Below, in pieces: positions 43,320 through 52,400 of a stretch of 64,000 nt of DNA. The stretch is from assembly GCA_002706405.1 (NCBI GenBank), contig PALN01000084.1:1-64000 (forward strand). The letters are read 5' to 3'. The position numbers were made by a program, and so were the translations under genes. Source of the stretch: Rhodospirillaceae bacterium (GTDB taxonomy: Bacteria; Pseudomonadota; Alphaproteobacteria; Rhodospirillales; Casp-alpha2). The stretch's first letter is position 1. Each line of letters starts with the position of its first letter. Under the pieces are notes generated by a model. It ran no database searches and was not told where the DNA came from. It was given only the letters and a program-made list of their open reading frames with translations.

Positions 43320-43347
43320 GGCGGGTCCTTCGGGGCCCGCCTTTTTT
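43320..43347 (+). terminator. Rho-independent terminator after the AsmA-like gene
   Basis: A 9-bp GC-rich stem (GGCGGGTCC / GGGCCCGCC, one G-T pair) with a TTCG tetraloop, followed by TTTTTT. This is the clearest intrinsic terminator in the window, 28 bases after the stop codon. Confidence 0.92.
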
Positions 43348-43504
43348 CTTGCCCGAATGCGCGCGAAAACGGTTTTTCCGATGACAGTCAGCGAAACAAT
43401 CCATATCTCTCTTTATTGCGAATAATTCTTAATTGCACTATATTCATTTCAACAAACGCCGCCCCAAGATTTTCGGCTGGCAACCGCCCTGAAAGGAACC
43501 ACCC

Positions 43505-43738
43505 ATGTCACGCAAACTGATCAAAACAGGCACCTATTCCATGATGCACTTGGTTGTCGCGGTGACGGTGGCCTATGTCCTGACCCGCGATTGGCACATT
43601 GCCTTGGGCGTCGGGATCATCGAACCCATGGTGCAGACCGTCGCCTACTCGGTCCACGAGGCTTTGTGGGGCAAGGTCGAGGCACCCGCCAAGGATGACC
43701 GCGCCAGTTCCGGCGGCACGGCGGCGATGGCCGCCTGA
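43505..43738 (+). CDS. DUF2061 small membrane protein
   Basis: A 77-residue protein with two short hydrophobic stretches. The sequence RKLIKTGTYSMMHLVVAVTV and the segment EPMVQTVAYSVHEALWGKV match DUF2061, a family of small membrane proteins of unknown role. SD AAAGGAA precedes the ATG by 8 bases. The region upstream (43350-43500) is AT-rich and probably holds its promoter. It lies between the AsmA-like gene and a small c-type cytochrome gene. Confidence 0.88.
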   Translation: MSRKLIKTGTYSMMHLVVAVTVAYVLTRDWHIALGVGIIEPMVQTVAYSVHEALWGKVEAPAKDDRASSGGTAAMAA

Positions 43739-43813
43739 GACCACCGGTAACAGCGATCCGCCGCCGCCTTTAGCCCGTGTTTCGGATGCAGATTCGCTGT
43801 AGACTTAAAGGCA

Positions 43814-44287
43814 ATGGGTACGTGGACATTCATCAAGATCGCTTCCGCATGCATCGGCGTGTTGGCTTGCATGGCCGCAGCCTCCTCGACAAACGCAGCC
43901 GCCAACAGTCCGGCGATTATTGAGACGGCCAGCGAGTCCCCCGCTCCCTCGCATAACTACAACATGCATCGGCATCTGCTTCACCTGCTTCGCATCGCGG
44001 ACAGTCTCGCCCGCAGAGACTTCAAGGAGGTTGCCCGCCTCGCCGATCAAAAGCTGGGGCTGCAGTCGAGCGGCGGCAAGAGGGATGCCGCACCGGAATT
44101 CGTGGAACCCGACCAGAACATATGGGAACTGGGCTGGCGGTTCCGCCAGCAGGGATCACGTTTGTCCGAATTGGCGAAAGCGGCGGCGGAAAATCCGGCG
44201 CAGGTGGATGCGGCCACGGTTGATCGCGAATTCGTTAACCTGGCCAAGGCCTGTCACGAATGTCACGCCGTCCTTAAAGACCCTTGA
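43814..44287 (+). CDS. Small exported c-type cytochrome, cytochrome c'-like
   Basis: A 157-residue protein with a signal peptide (IKIASACIGVLACMAAASS) and a single haem-binding motif at the extreme C-terminus, Cys147-His-Glu-Cys150-His151. A C-terminal CxxCH after a bundle of helices is the pattern of cytochrome c' and c-556. The expected axial position is in the first helix, where Met51 (NYNMHRHLLHLLR) could be a ligand as in c-556. The role may be electron transfer or NO binding. The SD is weak and too close. It converges with the D-aminoacylase gene over 33 bases. Confidence 0.8.
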   Translation: MGTWTFIKIASACIGVLACMAAASSTNAAANSPAIIETASESPAPSHNYNMHRHLLHLLRIADSLARRDFKEVARLADQKLGLQSSGGKRDAAPEFVEPDQNIWELGWRFRQQGSRLSELAKAAAENPAQVDAATVDREFVNLAKACHECHAVLKDP

Positions 44288-44320
44288 TGCCGGGCATCGG
44301 CCAAACCGCGCCGCCCAGGG

Positions 44321-45790
44321 TTAGGCCACCGCCCGTCCGACCCGCCGGCCCGGCCGCGCCCCGGTCCAGGCGAGATCATGCCAAACCAAGGCCCCGTTCA
44401 CATAAACGCGTTCGATCCCGCCGGCCGGTGTCTCCGGTGCTTCGAACGTGGCCCGGTCGATCACCGTCTTCGGGTTGAACAGCACCAGATCGGCGAATGC
44501 TCCTTCACGGATCACCCCCCGATCTTTCAGGCCGAACACGCTGGCCGGCTTGCCGGACATGCGGTGGACGGCTTCTTCCAAGGTCAACACGCCCTCGTCC
44601 CGGCAGTAATGGCCGAGCACCCGGGGGAACGTCCCCCACAGGCGCGGATGCGGCCGCCCTTCGTCGATGGGCAGACCGTCCGAGGCGATCATCGCGCCCG
44701 GGAACGCCATGATGCGGCGCACCTCGGCCTCGTCCATGCGGAAATAGACCGCCCCTGCCGGCGACAGACGACGGATCGCCTCGTCCACGGAACAGCCCCA
44801 TTCGGCGACGACGCTGTCGAATTCGCGGCCGACCAATTCCGGATGGGGAACGGAGGACGTCAGCACGGTCTTTTCCGAGGTCGACAGAAAATCCTTGAGC
44901 AGGATCGTCGAGGTCGCCGTGTAGGGATACAGGTCGTAATCCAAGGTGATGTCTTTCTGCGCCGCCTTGATATGGGCCAGGCTGTCGTGGCTCTTGCCCC
45001 AGTTTTCCCGACCGACGCATTTGTGGTGGGAAATCACCGTGGCCGCACCGGACCGCCGGGCGATGTCGATGGTTTCGTCCACCGATTCCACCAGATCCGG
45101 GCCTTCGTTGCGCATATGGGTGGTGTAGAGCGCCCCGAAATCCTTGAGACAGGCCGCCAGTTCGACAATTTCGTCCGTGGGCGCATGGATCGCCGTGGGA
45201 TAGGCCAAGCCCGTGGACAGGCCGACGGCGCCGTCCTTCAGGCTTTGCTCCAGCATCCGCGCCATTGCGTCGATCTCGGCCTTGGTCGCGGCACGGTCAA
45301 AGGTATCCATCATCACCCCGGCGCGCAGGGTCGAATGGCCGACCAGGGAAGCCACGTTGATGGCGGCCGGGCTGTCGGCCAGGGCGGCGTTGTAATCGGC
45401 CAGGGTGGGGAACCGATAATCGGCCCAGCTGCCGAGCAGCGCCATCGGGCCCGGCGGGTCCGACTCACCGGCCCGACTGCCCGGCACGAAGGGTGCCAAC
45501 GACACGCCGCAGTTGCCGGTGACCACGGTCGTCACGCCTTGGCTGGTCTTGGGCGCCACGCTGGGCTGGGTCAGAACCAGGCGGTCGTCGTGGGTGTGGA
45601 CGTCGATAAAGCCGGGCGCCAGGGCTAGGCCGCTGCCATCAATCGTTTCCTTGGCCATGGCCCCTTCGGCCACCAGGTTTCCCACCGCCATGACACGGTC
45701 ACCCGAAACCCCCACATCGGCGCGCCGTATGGGGCCGCCGGTGCCGTCGATGACATCGGTATCGGTGATTAAAAGATCATATGCGGACAT
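44321..45790 (-). CDS. N-acyl-D-amino-acid deacylase (D-aminoacylase family)
   Basis: A 489-residue amidohydrolase. Metal motifs: APGFIDVHTHDDRLVL (HxH) at about residue 65, GNCGVSLAPF with the bridging cysteine, and TVISHHKCVGRENWG with a histidine pair; the later acidic residue is in GAMIASDGLP. It releases free D-amino acids from N-acyl forms. A good SD (AGGAG) precedes the ATG. It is divergent from an acyl-CoA dehydrogenase, and a D-threonine-aldolase-like gene is 2 kb away, hinting at D-amino-acid use. Confidence 0.94.
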   Translation of the reverse strand: MSAYDLLITDTDVIDGTGGPIRRADVGVSGDRVMAVGNLVAEGAMAKETIDGSGLALAPGFIDVHTHDDRLVLTQPSVAPKTSQGVTTVVTGNCGVSLAPFVPGSRAGESDPPGPMALLGSWADYRFPTLADYNAALADSPAAINVASLVGHSTLRAGVMMDTFDRAATKAEIDAMARMLEQSLKDGAVGLSTGLAYPTAIHAPTDEIVELAACLKDFGALYTTHMRNEGPDLVESVDETIDIARRSGAATVISHHKCVGRENWGKSHDSLAHIKAAQKDITLDYDLYPYTATSTILLKDFLSTSEKTVLTSSVPHPELVGREFDSVVAEWGCSVDEAIRRLSPAGAVYFRMDEAEVRRIMAFPGAMIASDGLPIDEGRPHPRLWGTFPRVLGHYCRDEGVLTLEEAVHRMSGKPASVFGLKDRGVIREGAFADLVLFNPKTVIDRATFEAPETPAGGIERVYVNGALVWHDLAWTGARPGRRVGRAVA

Positions 45791-45935
45791 GGTGGAAAGT
45801 CTCCTGATGCGTCGTGATGGGGGTCATATTACATGGCCGGAGGCCGGGCGCCAGATGACCGCGGCCCTTGACGTAACGGCACCGTTGTCAGCGCCCCGAT
45901 CCTTGCCTACAACCGAGGTGTTAAGGAGACAGCCC

Positions 45936-47723
45936 ATGGCCGATTACCGAGCCCCCCTGGACGACATGCGCTTCGCGCTGAACGAGATCGCAGGCCTGGA
46001 TGCCGTGAACCAACTGCCCGGGTTCGACGACGCGACGCCGGATCTGGTCGACGCGATTCTCGATGAAGCCGGCAAATTCGGCGCGGACGTCCTTGCTCCG
46101 CTTAATCACACGGGCGACCAGGAAGGCTGCGTCCTGGAAAACGGCGTGGTCCGCACGCCCAAGGGATTCCCCGACGCCTATCAGCAGTTCGTCGAGTCCG
46201 GCTGGAACGGCATCTGGGCGCCGGAAGATTGGGGCGGCCAAGGTCTGCCCGTGCTGGTGGCGACGGCGGTGTCGGAAATCTGGCACGCCGCCAATCTGTC
46301 CTTTGCCCTTTGCCCCATGCTGACGCAAAGCGCCATCGAGCTGCTGCTGTCCCACGGCTCCGACGAGATCAACGCCATCTACCTGGAAAAGCTGGTCACT
46401 GGACAGTGGGCCGGGACCATGAATTTGACCGAACCGCAGGCCGGATCGGACCTGGCGCGTATTCGCTGCAAGGCCGAACGCGCCGACGGTCACTATCTCG
46501 TGCGGGGCCAGAAGATCTTCATCAGCCATGGCGAACACGACATGGCGGAAAACATCGTCCACATGGTGCTCGCGCGATCCCCCGACGGGCCCGAAGGGAT
46601 CAAGGGCCTGTCCCTGTTCGTGGTGCCCAAGTTCCTGCCCGATGCGGACGGTAACCCGGGGGCGCGCAACGATCTGCGGTGCGTCTCGCTGGAACACAAA
46701 ATGGGCATGCACGCCAGCCCGACCGCGGTCATGTCCTATGGCGATGACGGCGGCGCCCGGGCCTTCCTGATCGGCGAGGAAAACCGTGGGATTGAGTACA
46801 TGTTCATCATGATGAATGCGGCGCGTCTGGCCGTTGGCATGGAAGGCGTGGGCATCGCCGAGCGGGCCTATCAGCAGGCCCGCGATTTCGCCAAGGACCG
46901 CGTGCAAAGCCGTGCCCTCACAGGTGGCGGGGCCGATCCCGTGACCATCATCCACCATCCGGACGTGCGCCGCATGCTGCTGGCCATGCGGGTGCAGACG
47001 GAAGCCGTCCGCGCCATCGCCTACCGGGTCGCGGGCGCCGTCGATATCTCCCGGCGCCACGCCGATCCTGAAGAGCGCGCCCGTGCCCAAAGCTTCGTCG
47101 ACCTCATGACTCCCGTCGCCAAGGCCTTTTCGACGGACGTTGCGTCCGAGGTCGCCGACCTGGGCATTCAGGTCCACGGCGGCATGGGCTATATCGAAGA
47201 AACCGGGGCGGCGCAGCACGCGCGGGACATCCGCGTAACCCGCATCTACGAAGGCACCAACGGTATTCAAGCGAACGATCTGGTCGGCCGCAAGGTCGCC
47301 CGCGACGAAGGCGTTGCCGCCGGCGAATTGATCAAGGCCATGCGGGAAACCATCGCCGACCTGACCGCCGATGACGGCGGGCTGAGCGATTTGGCCGAAC
47401 CCTTGACTGCCGCCGTCCGCGCCCTGGAAACGGCGACCGACTGGATCGTCGATACCTGGCCCCAGGACCCGGCTCCGGCCGCCGCCGGCGCCGTGCATTA
47501 CCTGCGCCTGATGGGCATCGCCACGGGCGGCTGGCTGCTGGCCCAGGGGGCCTTGTGCGCGGCCCGGCGCAGGGACCAAGGCGACACCGATCCCTATCTG
47601 GATCACAAGGTCCTATCGGCCCGTTTCTTCGCCGAACAGTACCTGCCCCAGGCGGCGGCGCTGCGGGCGACGATCCTGGCCGGCGGCGGCACCGTCGCCG
47701 CCGTTTCGCCCGACGCCTTCTAG
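45936..47723 (+). CDS. Acyl-CoA dehydrogenase, long form (DmdC/FadE-like, about 600 residues)
   Basis: A 595-residue flavoprotein: N-terminal extension (MADYRAPLDDMRFALNEIAG), then acyl-CoA dehydrogenase N, M and C domains, then a C-terminal helical extension. Motifs: TMNLTEPQAGSDLARIRCKA and GGMGYIEETGAAQHARDIRV followed by RIYEGTNGIQ, which includes the catalytic-base region. This is the group annotated as 3-methylmercaptopropionyl-CoA dehydrogenase (DmdC) or general acyl-CoA dehydrogenase, so the substrate is open. The ATG at 45936 follows AAGGAG; the longer frame from 45513 is antisense to the D-aminoacylase. Confidence 0.93.
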   Translation: MADYRAPLDDMRFALNEIAGLDAVNQLPGFDDATPDLVDAILDEAGKFGADVLAPLNHTGDQEGCVLENGVVRTPKGFPDAYQQFVESGWNGIWAPEDWGGQGLPVLVATAVSEIWHAANLSFALCPMLTQSAIELLLSHGSDEINAIYLEKLVTGQWAGTMNLTEPQAGSDLARIRCKAERADGHYLVRGQKIFISHGEHDMAENIVHMVLARSPDGPEGIKGLSLFVVPKFLPDADGNPGARNDLRCVSLEHKMGMHASPTAVMSYGDDGGARAFLIGEENRGIEYMFIMMNAARLAVGMEGVGIAERAYQQARDFAKDRVQSRALTGGGADPVTIIHHPDVRRMLLAMRVQTEAVRAIAYRVAGAVDISRRHADPEERARAQSFVDLMTPVAKAFSTDVASEVADLGIQVHGGMGYIEETGAAQHARDIRVTRIYEGTNGIQANDLVGRKVARDEGVAAGELIKAMRETIADLTADDGGLSDLAEPLTAAVRALETATDWIVDTWPQDPAPAAAGAVHYLRLMGIATGGWLLAQGALCAARRRDQGDTDPYLDHKVLSARFFAEQYLPQAAALRATILAGGGTVAAVSPDAF

Positions 47724-47836
47724 GCCTTTCAGCGCGGCCCGACGGAACCTCGCCATCGCCCCGAATTACGGGGGTTGTGCCTTGATTTGTTAACCTTTTT
47801 CCTACAGTTTGGGGTCCTCATTCCCTGGGGATTCGA

Positions 47837-48949
47837 ATGAACTCGCTAACGCGGTACGTATTGCGCCAACTTCTGGTTGGCATGATCCTTGTGACGACGG
47901 GCCTGACCTGCATCATCTGGCTCACGCAGTCGCTGCGGTTTGTCGAGATGATCGTCAACCGAGGATTGAGCGCGGGGACATTTTTCTATCTTTCCGGGCT
48001 TTTGCTGCCCAACTTCCTGATCGTCATCCTGCCGATCGCCCTGTTTACGGTGGTCGTGTTCATTTATGCGAAGCTGATCACCGACCGCGAACTGGTGGTC
48101 ATGCGCGCGACGGGCTTCAGCCAGTTCGCGCTTGCCAAGCCGGCGCTGATCCTGGCGGTCATCACGGTCCTCCTGTCCTACACGCTGCACCTGAAATTGG
48201 TGCCGGAATCTTACCGTGCTTTTCGAGACCTGCAGTGGGACATCCGCAATAGCGTGTCCCACGTCTTGTTGAAGGAAGGCGAATTCAACAACGTCGGGAA
48301 GACGACCACGGTCTATGTGCGCGCCCGCACACCCGATGGACAGTTGCATGGCATTCTGGTTCATGACACCCGCGACAAGACCAAGCCGTTCACCTTGATG
48401 GCGGACCGGGGGGCCATGATCGATACGCCGACCGGCCCTCGCGTGGTCATGTTCAAGGGCAATCGGCAGGAAGTCGACACGGCCACCAACAAGCTCTCGA
48501 TCCTGTATTTCGACCGCTGGGTCTACAATCTGGCCATCGGCGGCCCCCAGGGAGCGCGATGGCGCGAACCCCGGGAACGCACGCTTGACGAACTGTTCGA
48601 CACCCGCAATCAGATCCACCTGATCGGCGCGCAGAACGTCGGAAAATTTATCGTCGAAGCCCACCGACGGCTGATTGCGCCGATGCTCTGCCTGACCTTT
48701 ACCATGATCGGCCTGAGTTGCCTATTGACGGGGAATTTCGGCCGTCGGACTCAAACCGCGCGGGTTCTCGCCGCCGTCGGAAGCATGGTGATGCTGCAGG
48801 CGATCATCCTCGGCGTGGAAAACATGACCGCTAAGAACCTTGACCTGATTCCGCTGCTTTACGCCGCTGTCCTGGCACCTATGCCGCTTTGCTGGCTGGT
48901 CATGGTCAAGCCGCCGTCGGCGGCCCCAGCCATGCCCAAGACGGCCTGA
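47837..48949 (+). CDS. lptF: LPS export ABC transporter permease LptF
   Basis: A 370-residue YjgP/YjgQ permease with six membrane helices, three at each end, around a periplasmic domain (about residues 100-265). It starts NSLTRYVLRQLLVGMILVTT; the coupling part ELVVMRATGFSQFALAKPAL is typical. With LptG and LptB it extracts lipopolysaccharide from the inner membrane. It is the first gene of lptF-lptG-lptD-surA-pdxA-rsmA. LptB, LptA and LptC are not in the window. Confidence 0.96.
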   Translation: MNSLTRYVLRQLLVGMILVTTGLTCIIWLTQSLRFVEMIVNRGLSAGTFFYLSGLLLPNFLIVILPIALFTVVVFIYAKLITDRELVVMRATGFSQFALAKPALILAVITVLLSYTLHLKLVPESYRAFRDLQWDIRNSVSHVLLKEGEFNNVGKTTTVYVRARTPDGQLHGILVHDTRDKTKPFTLMADRGAMIDTPTGPRVVMFKGNRQEVDTATNKLSILYFDRWVYNLAIGGPQGARWREPRERTLDELFDTRNQIHLIGAQNVGKFIVEAHRRLIAPMLCLTFTMIGLSCLLTGNFGRRTQTARVLAAVGSMVMLQAIILGVENMTAKNLDLIPLLYAAVLAPMPLCWLVMVKPPSAAPAMPKTA

Positions 48950-48963
48950 GGACGGAGAACGAC

Positions 48964-50064
48964 ATGCGCTTGTCGATGATCCTGTCCGTTTATATCGGGC
49001 GACAATTCCTGGTCAGCTTCCTTGGCATCTTCTGCCTGTTCCTTTTGCTGATCCTGCTGTTCGATTCCGTTGAGCTGCTGCGGCGCACGGCCCAACATGA
49101 TTCCGTGACCTTCGCGATGGTCATGGAGATGTCCCTTTTGAAACTGCCGTTCATGGGTCAGAAAACCTTTCCCTTCGCCATTCTGTTCGGCGGCATGGCC
49201 GCATTTTGGCGGCTGACGCGCACCAATGAACTGGTCGTGACGCGGGCGACCGGGATTTCCGCCTGGCAGTTCATGCTGCCGGTTCTGTTCCTCGCCTTCC
49301 TTCTGGGCATTCTTCAGGTCACGATCATCAACCCCCTGTCGTCGTCCATGCTGGGCCGCTACGAACGGCTGGAAGCGACCCGTATTGAAGGACACACCAG
49401 TTTCTTATCCATTTCCAATTCGGGCCTGTGGCTGCGTCAGGCCGACGACAAAGGCCAAAGCGTCGTCCACGCGGAACGCGTCCTGCAGCAGAAAAGCGAG
49501 GTCGAGTTACGTGATGTCTTGGTCTTCCTTTACGAAGGCAAGGACACGTTTCGCCAGCGCGTCGATGCGCAATCGGCCCGCCTCGAGGACGGTTTCTGGC
49601 ATCTCACGGAAGCCTGGATATTCGAGCCCGAATTGCCGGCCCGATATGAAAAAAATTACTGGCTGCCGACGGACCTGACCGTCAACCGCATCCAGGATAA
49701 CTTCGCGCCGCCGGAAACCATGTCTTTCTGGGATCTGCCACACTTTATCGATACGTTGGAAAACGCCGGGTTTTCAGCCATCCGCCACCGCCTGTATTGG
49801 CACACCCTATTGTCGGCACCGCTGTTGATGTGCGCCATGGTCCTGATCGCCGCAACGTTCACCCTGCGCCAGACGCGGCGCGGCGGCACGACGTACATCA
49901 TCTCGGGCGGAGTCTTGACCGGCTTCGTTCTGTATTTTTTCTCCGATATCGTCTTCGCCCTTGGTCTATCGGATAGCATTCCGGTGCTGCTTGCCGCCTG
50001 GACCCCCTCGGGCGTCGCGACCATGCTGGGTGCCGCGATGCTGCTGCATTTGGAGGACGGCTGA
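48964..50064 (+). CDS. lptG: LPS export ABC transporter permease LptG
   Basis: A 366-residue partner of LptF with the same six-helix plan: LSMILSVYIGRQFLVSFLGI at the start, coupling part ELVVTRATGISAWQFMLPVL, and a C-terminal set of three helices after LSAPLLMCAMVLIAATFTL. The ATG at 48964 (MRLSMILSVY) lies 14 bases after lptF with GGACGGAG upstream; the frame extending to 48889 overlaps lptF and is not used. Confidence 0.96.
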   Translation: MRLSMILSVYIGRQFLVSFLGIFCLFLLLILLFDSVELLRRTAQHDSVTFAMVMEMSLLKLPFMGQKTFPFAILFGGMAAFWRLTRTNELVVTRATGISAWQFMLPVLFLAFLLGILQVTIINPLSSSMLGRYERLEATRIEGHTSFLSISNSGLWLRQADDKGQSVVHAERVLQQKSEVELRDVLVFLYEGKDTFRQRVDAQSARLEDGFWHLTEAWIFEPELPARYEKNYWLPTDLTVNRIQDNFAPPETMSFWDLPHFIDTLENAGFSAIRHRLYWHTLLSAPLLMCAMVLIAATFTLRQTRRGGTTYIISGGVLTGFVLYFFSDIVFALGLSDSIPVLLAAWTPSGVATMLGAAMLLHLEDG

Positions 50065-50069
50065 CCGCC

Positions 50070-52400
50070 ATGCAAAACAGCCGACAAACGCTCCGCGGCC
50101 TTATGACCGCGCCGCTTCTGGCGGCAGCGCTGTCGCTGACGGCACCGGCACAGGCCGCCCTGAGCGGCGCGACGGCTGAACGCCCGCTCGGCATTCTCTT
50201 TCAACGCACGCCACGGCCCATCGCCCCCGCAGCCGGCGGCTCCCTGGCCCCAACGCCTGCGACGGTCCTCAAGCCTGTTTCCGAACCCGCCACAACCCCT
50301 CTCCTGCCGAGGCTGCCTCAGGCCCTGCCGGCATCTGCACCGCCCGTCCCAACCGATGAGCCGCCGGAGGTTCCGGTCAATTTATTGGCCGATGAAATGA
50401 GCTTCGACCGTGAAAACGGTCTGGTTTCAGCCTATGGCAACGTGGAAATCACCCATGGCGAACGGGTGCTGCTGGCCGACAAGGTAACCTATAACCAAAA
50501 CACGGACATCGTGCAGGCGGTCGGGAACATCACCATCCTGGAACCCTCCGGCGAAACCCTGTTCGCCGACCAGATTACCATCTCCGGCGACCTGAAGGAC
50601 GGCCTTGTCCGCAACATCGGCATGATCCTGACCGATCGCTCTCGCCTCGCGGCGGAGGGAGCCAAACGGTCGGGCGCTCTCATTACCGAGTTGCGAAAAG
50701 GGGTCTATACGCCTTGCAAGCAATGCGCCGAAGATCCCGACGCGCCGCCGCTCTGGCAGATCAAAGCCGTCAGGGTCATTCACGACAAACGCAACAAGAC
50801 GATCGAATACCGGGATGCCTGGCTCGAAGTTTATGGCTATCCGGTGCTCTATACGCCCTATTTCATCCACCCCGACCCCAGCATCCGGCGCAAGGCGGGA
50901 TTCTTGGCACCTGGTTTTGGCGGATCATCCGACCTCGGGTTCGTAACCCGGCTGCCCTATTTCTATCCCTTTGACGAAACGTCCGACATTACCGCCACCC
51001 CGGCGTTATCAGAATCCGAAGGGTTGCAGCTGACGCTCGACTACCGCAAGCGGTTCATGAACGGCAAGCTCGATGCGCAGGTCAGCGGAATCAACGATTC
51101 CGAAGACGAATTCCGCGGCCACATTGCGACCGAAGGCATTTGGGACCTGAACAAGACCTGGCGCGCCGGTTTTGACATCAACCGGGCCACCGACGACACC
51201 TACTTGCGCCGGTTCGGTTTCGACAGCCCCCCTGTGCTGGAAAGCCGGGTCTATGCCGAAGGCTTCCGCGGCCGCAATTATCTGGCGGTCAACGCCTATG
51301 CGTTCCAGGATCAACGCGCCGACGCGGATTCCATCGACAGCCCCCTGGTTATGCCCTTGGTCGAATTCAGCCATGCCGGCGAACCGGACCGCTTTGGCGG
51401 AAACTTCAACGTCGAAGCCAGCCTGCTCGCCGTGTCCCGCGACGATAGCGGCAACGACACCCGGCGCATCTCGATCCGTCCGTCGTGGAACCGGCGATTC
51501 TCCGATTCCATCGGAAACCTGATCAACTTCTCCACCGGGATATGGGCCGACGCCTACCACGTCAACAACGTAAGCCGCGCCAACGACACCGATTTTACCG
51601 GCATGACGGGCCGAATTTTCCCTTATGCGTCACTCGATTGGCGTTTTCCGTTGATCAGTCAATTGGGTAAGGCCAGCCAAACGCTTGAGCCCATCGTCAA
51701 CATCATCACCAGCCCGAACGGCGGAAATCCGGCGGAAATCCCCAACGAAGACAGCCAGGAATTCGAATTCGACGACACCAACCTGTTTGATGTGAACCGT
51801 TTCGGCGGCATCGACCGGGTGGAAGGCGGCACGCGGGTCAACTACGGCTTGAAATGGGGGCTTTACGGGCCGACCGGCTATGGATTGTCCTTACTGGTGG
51901 GGCAAACCTATCGGTTCCATACCGACGATACGTTCGCGGAAGGCAGCGGCCTGGAAGACGATCTGTCCGACATCGTCGCCAGCGCTCGCATCAATCCGTC
52001 GCGGTACCTCGATCTTGCCTACCGCACCCAGATCGCCAAAGACGGATTTTCCGCCCGACGCCACCAGGTACAAGCCACCGCCGGTGTCCCATTGCTGCGC
52101 GCGTCGGCCGGCTATATCTTCTTTGAAGAACCGGCGGATAGTGAGTTCACGGGCCGTGAGGAACTGTCGTTCTCCGCGTCCTCGCAAGTATCACGGGACT
52201 GGCGCATTAATGTCAGAGCGGTCCGAGACCTGGCCGCGAATGAAATGCGTTCCATCGCCAGTGACCTGATATTCGAAAACGAATGCCTGATCGTGACAAC
52301 CCGTCTGTCGCGAACATTCTATGAGGACAGGGATCTGCAGCCCACGGATGCCTTTACCATCAATCTGCTGTTAAAGACTCTTGGACAGATCACCTTCTAA
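50070..52400 (+). CDS. lptD: LPS-assembly outer membrane protein LptD
   Basis: A 776-residue protein: signal peptide ending near PAQA, a proline-rich linker, an OstA-type beta-jellyroll (about 110-230: VNLLADEMSFDRENGLVSAY), then a C-terminal beta-barrel with many aromatic strands. The motif YTPCKQCAEDPDAPPLWQIK with a CxxC is usual in alphaproteobacterial LptD, and a late cysteine (NECLIV) could form the disulfide partner. It places LPS in the outer leaflet together with LptE, which is not seen here. It starts 5 bases after lptG. Confidence 0.96.
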   Translation: MQNSRQTLRGLMTAPLLAAALSLTAPAQAALSGATAERPLGILFQRTPRPIAPAAGGSLAPTPATVLKPVSEPATTPLLPRLPQALPASAPPVPTDEPPEVPVNLLADEMSFDRENGLVSAYGNVEITHGERVLLADKVTYNQNTDIVQAVGNITILEPSGETLFADQITISGDLKDGLVRNIGMILTDRSRLAAEGAKRSGALITELRKGVYTPCKQCAEDPDAPPLWQIKAVRVIHDKRNKTIEYRDAWLEVYGYPVLYTPYFIHPDPSIRRKAGFLAPGFGGSSDLGFVTRLPYFYPFDETSDITATPALSESEGLQLTLDYRKRFMNGKLDAQVSGINDSEDEFRGHIATEGIWDLNKTWRAGFDINRATDDTYLRRFGFDSPPVLESRVYAEGFRGRNYLAVNAYAFQDQRADADSIDSPLVMPLVEFSHAGEPDRFGGNFNVEASLLAVSRDDSGNDTRRISIRPSWNRRFSDSIGNLINFSTGIWADAYHVNNVSRANDTDFTGMTGRIFPYASLDWRFPLISQLGKASQTLEPIVNIITSPNGGNPAEIPNEDSQEFEFDDTNLFDVNRFGGIDRVEGGTRVNYGLKWGLYGPTGYGLSLLVGQTYRFHTDDTFAEGSGLEDDLSDIVASARINPSRYLDLAYRTQIAKDGFSARRHQVQATAGVPLLRASAGYIFFEEPADSEFTGREELSFSASSQVSRDWRINVRAVRDLAANEMRSIASDLIFENECLIVTTRLSRTFYEDRDLQPTDAFTINLLLKTLGQITF

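Noticed and set aside
45513-45935. N-terminal extension of the acyl-CoA dehydrogenase
   Set aside because: It is antisense to the D-aminoacylase gene. The ATG at 45936 has a good SD and is the usual family start.
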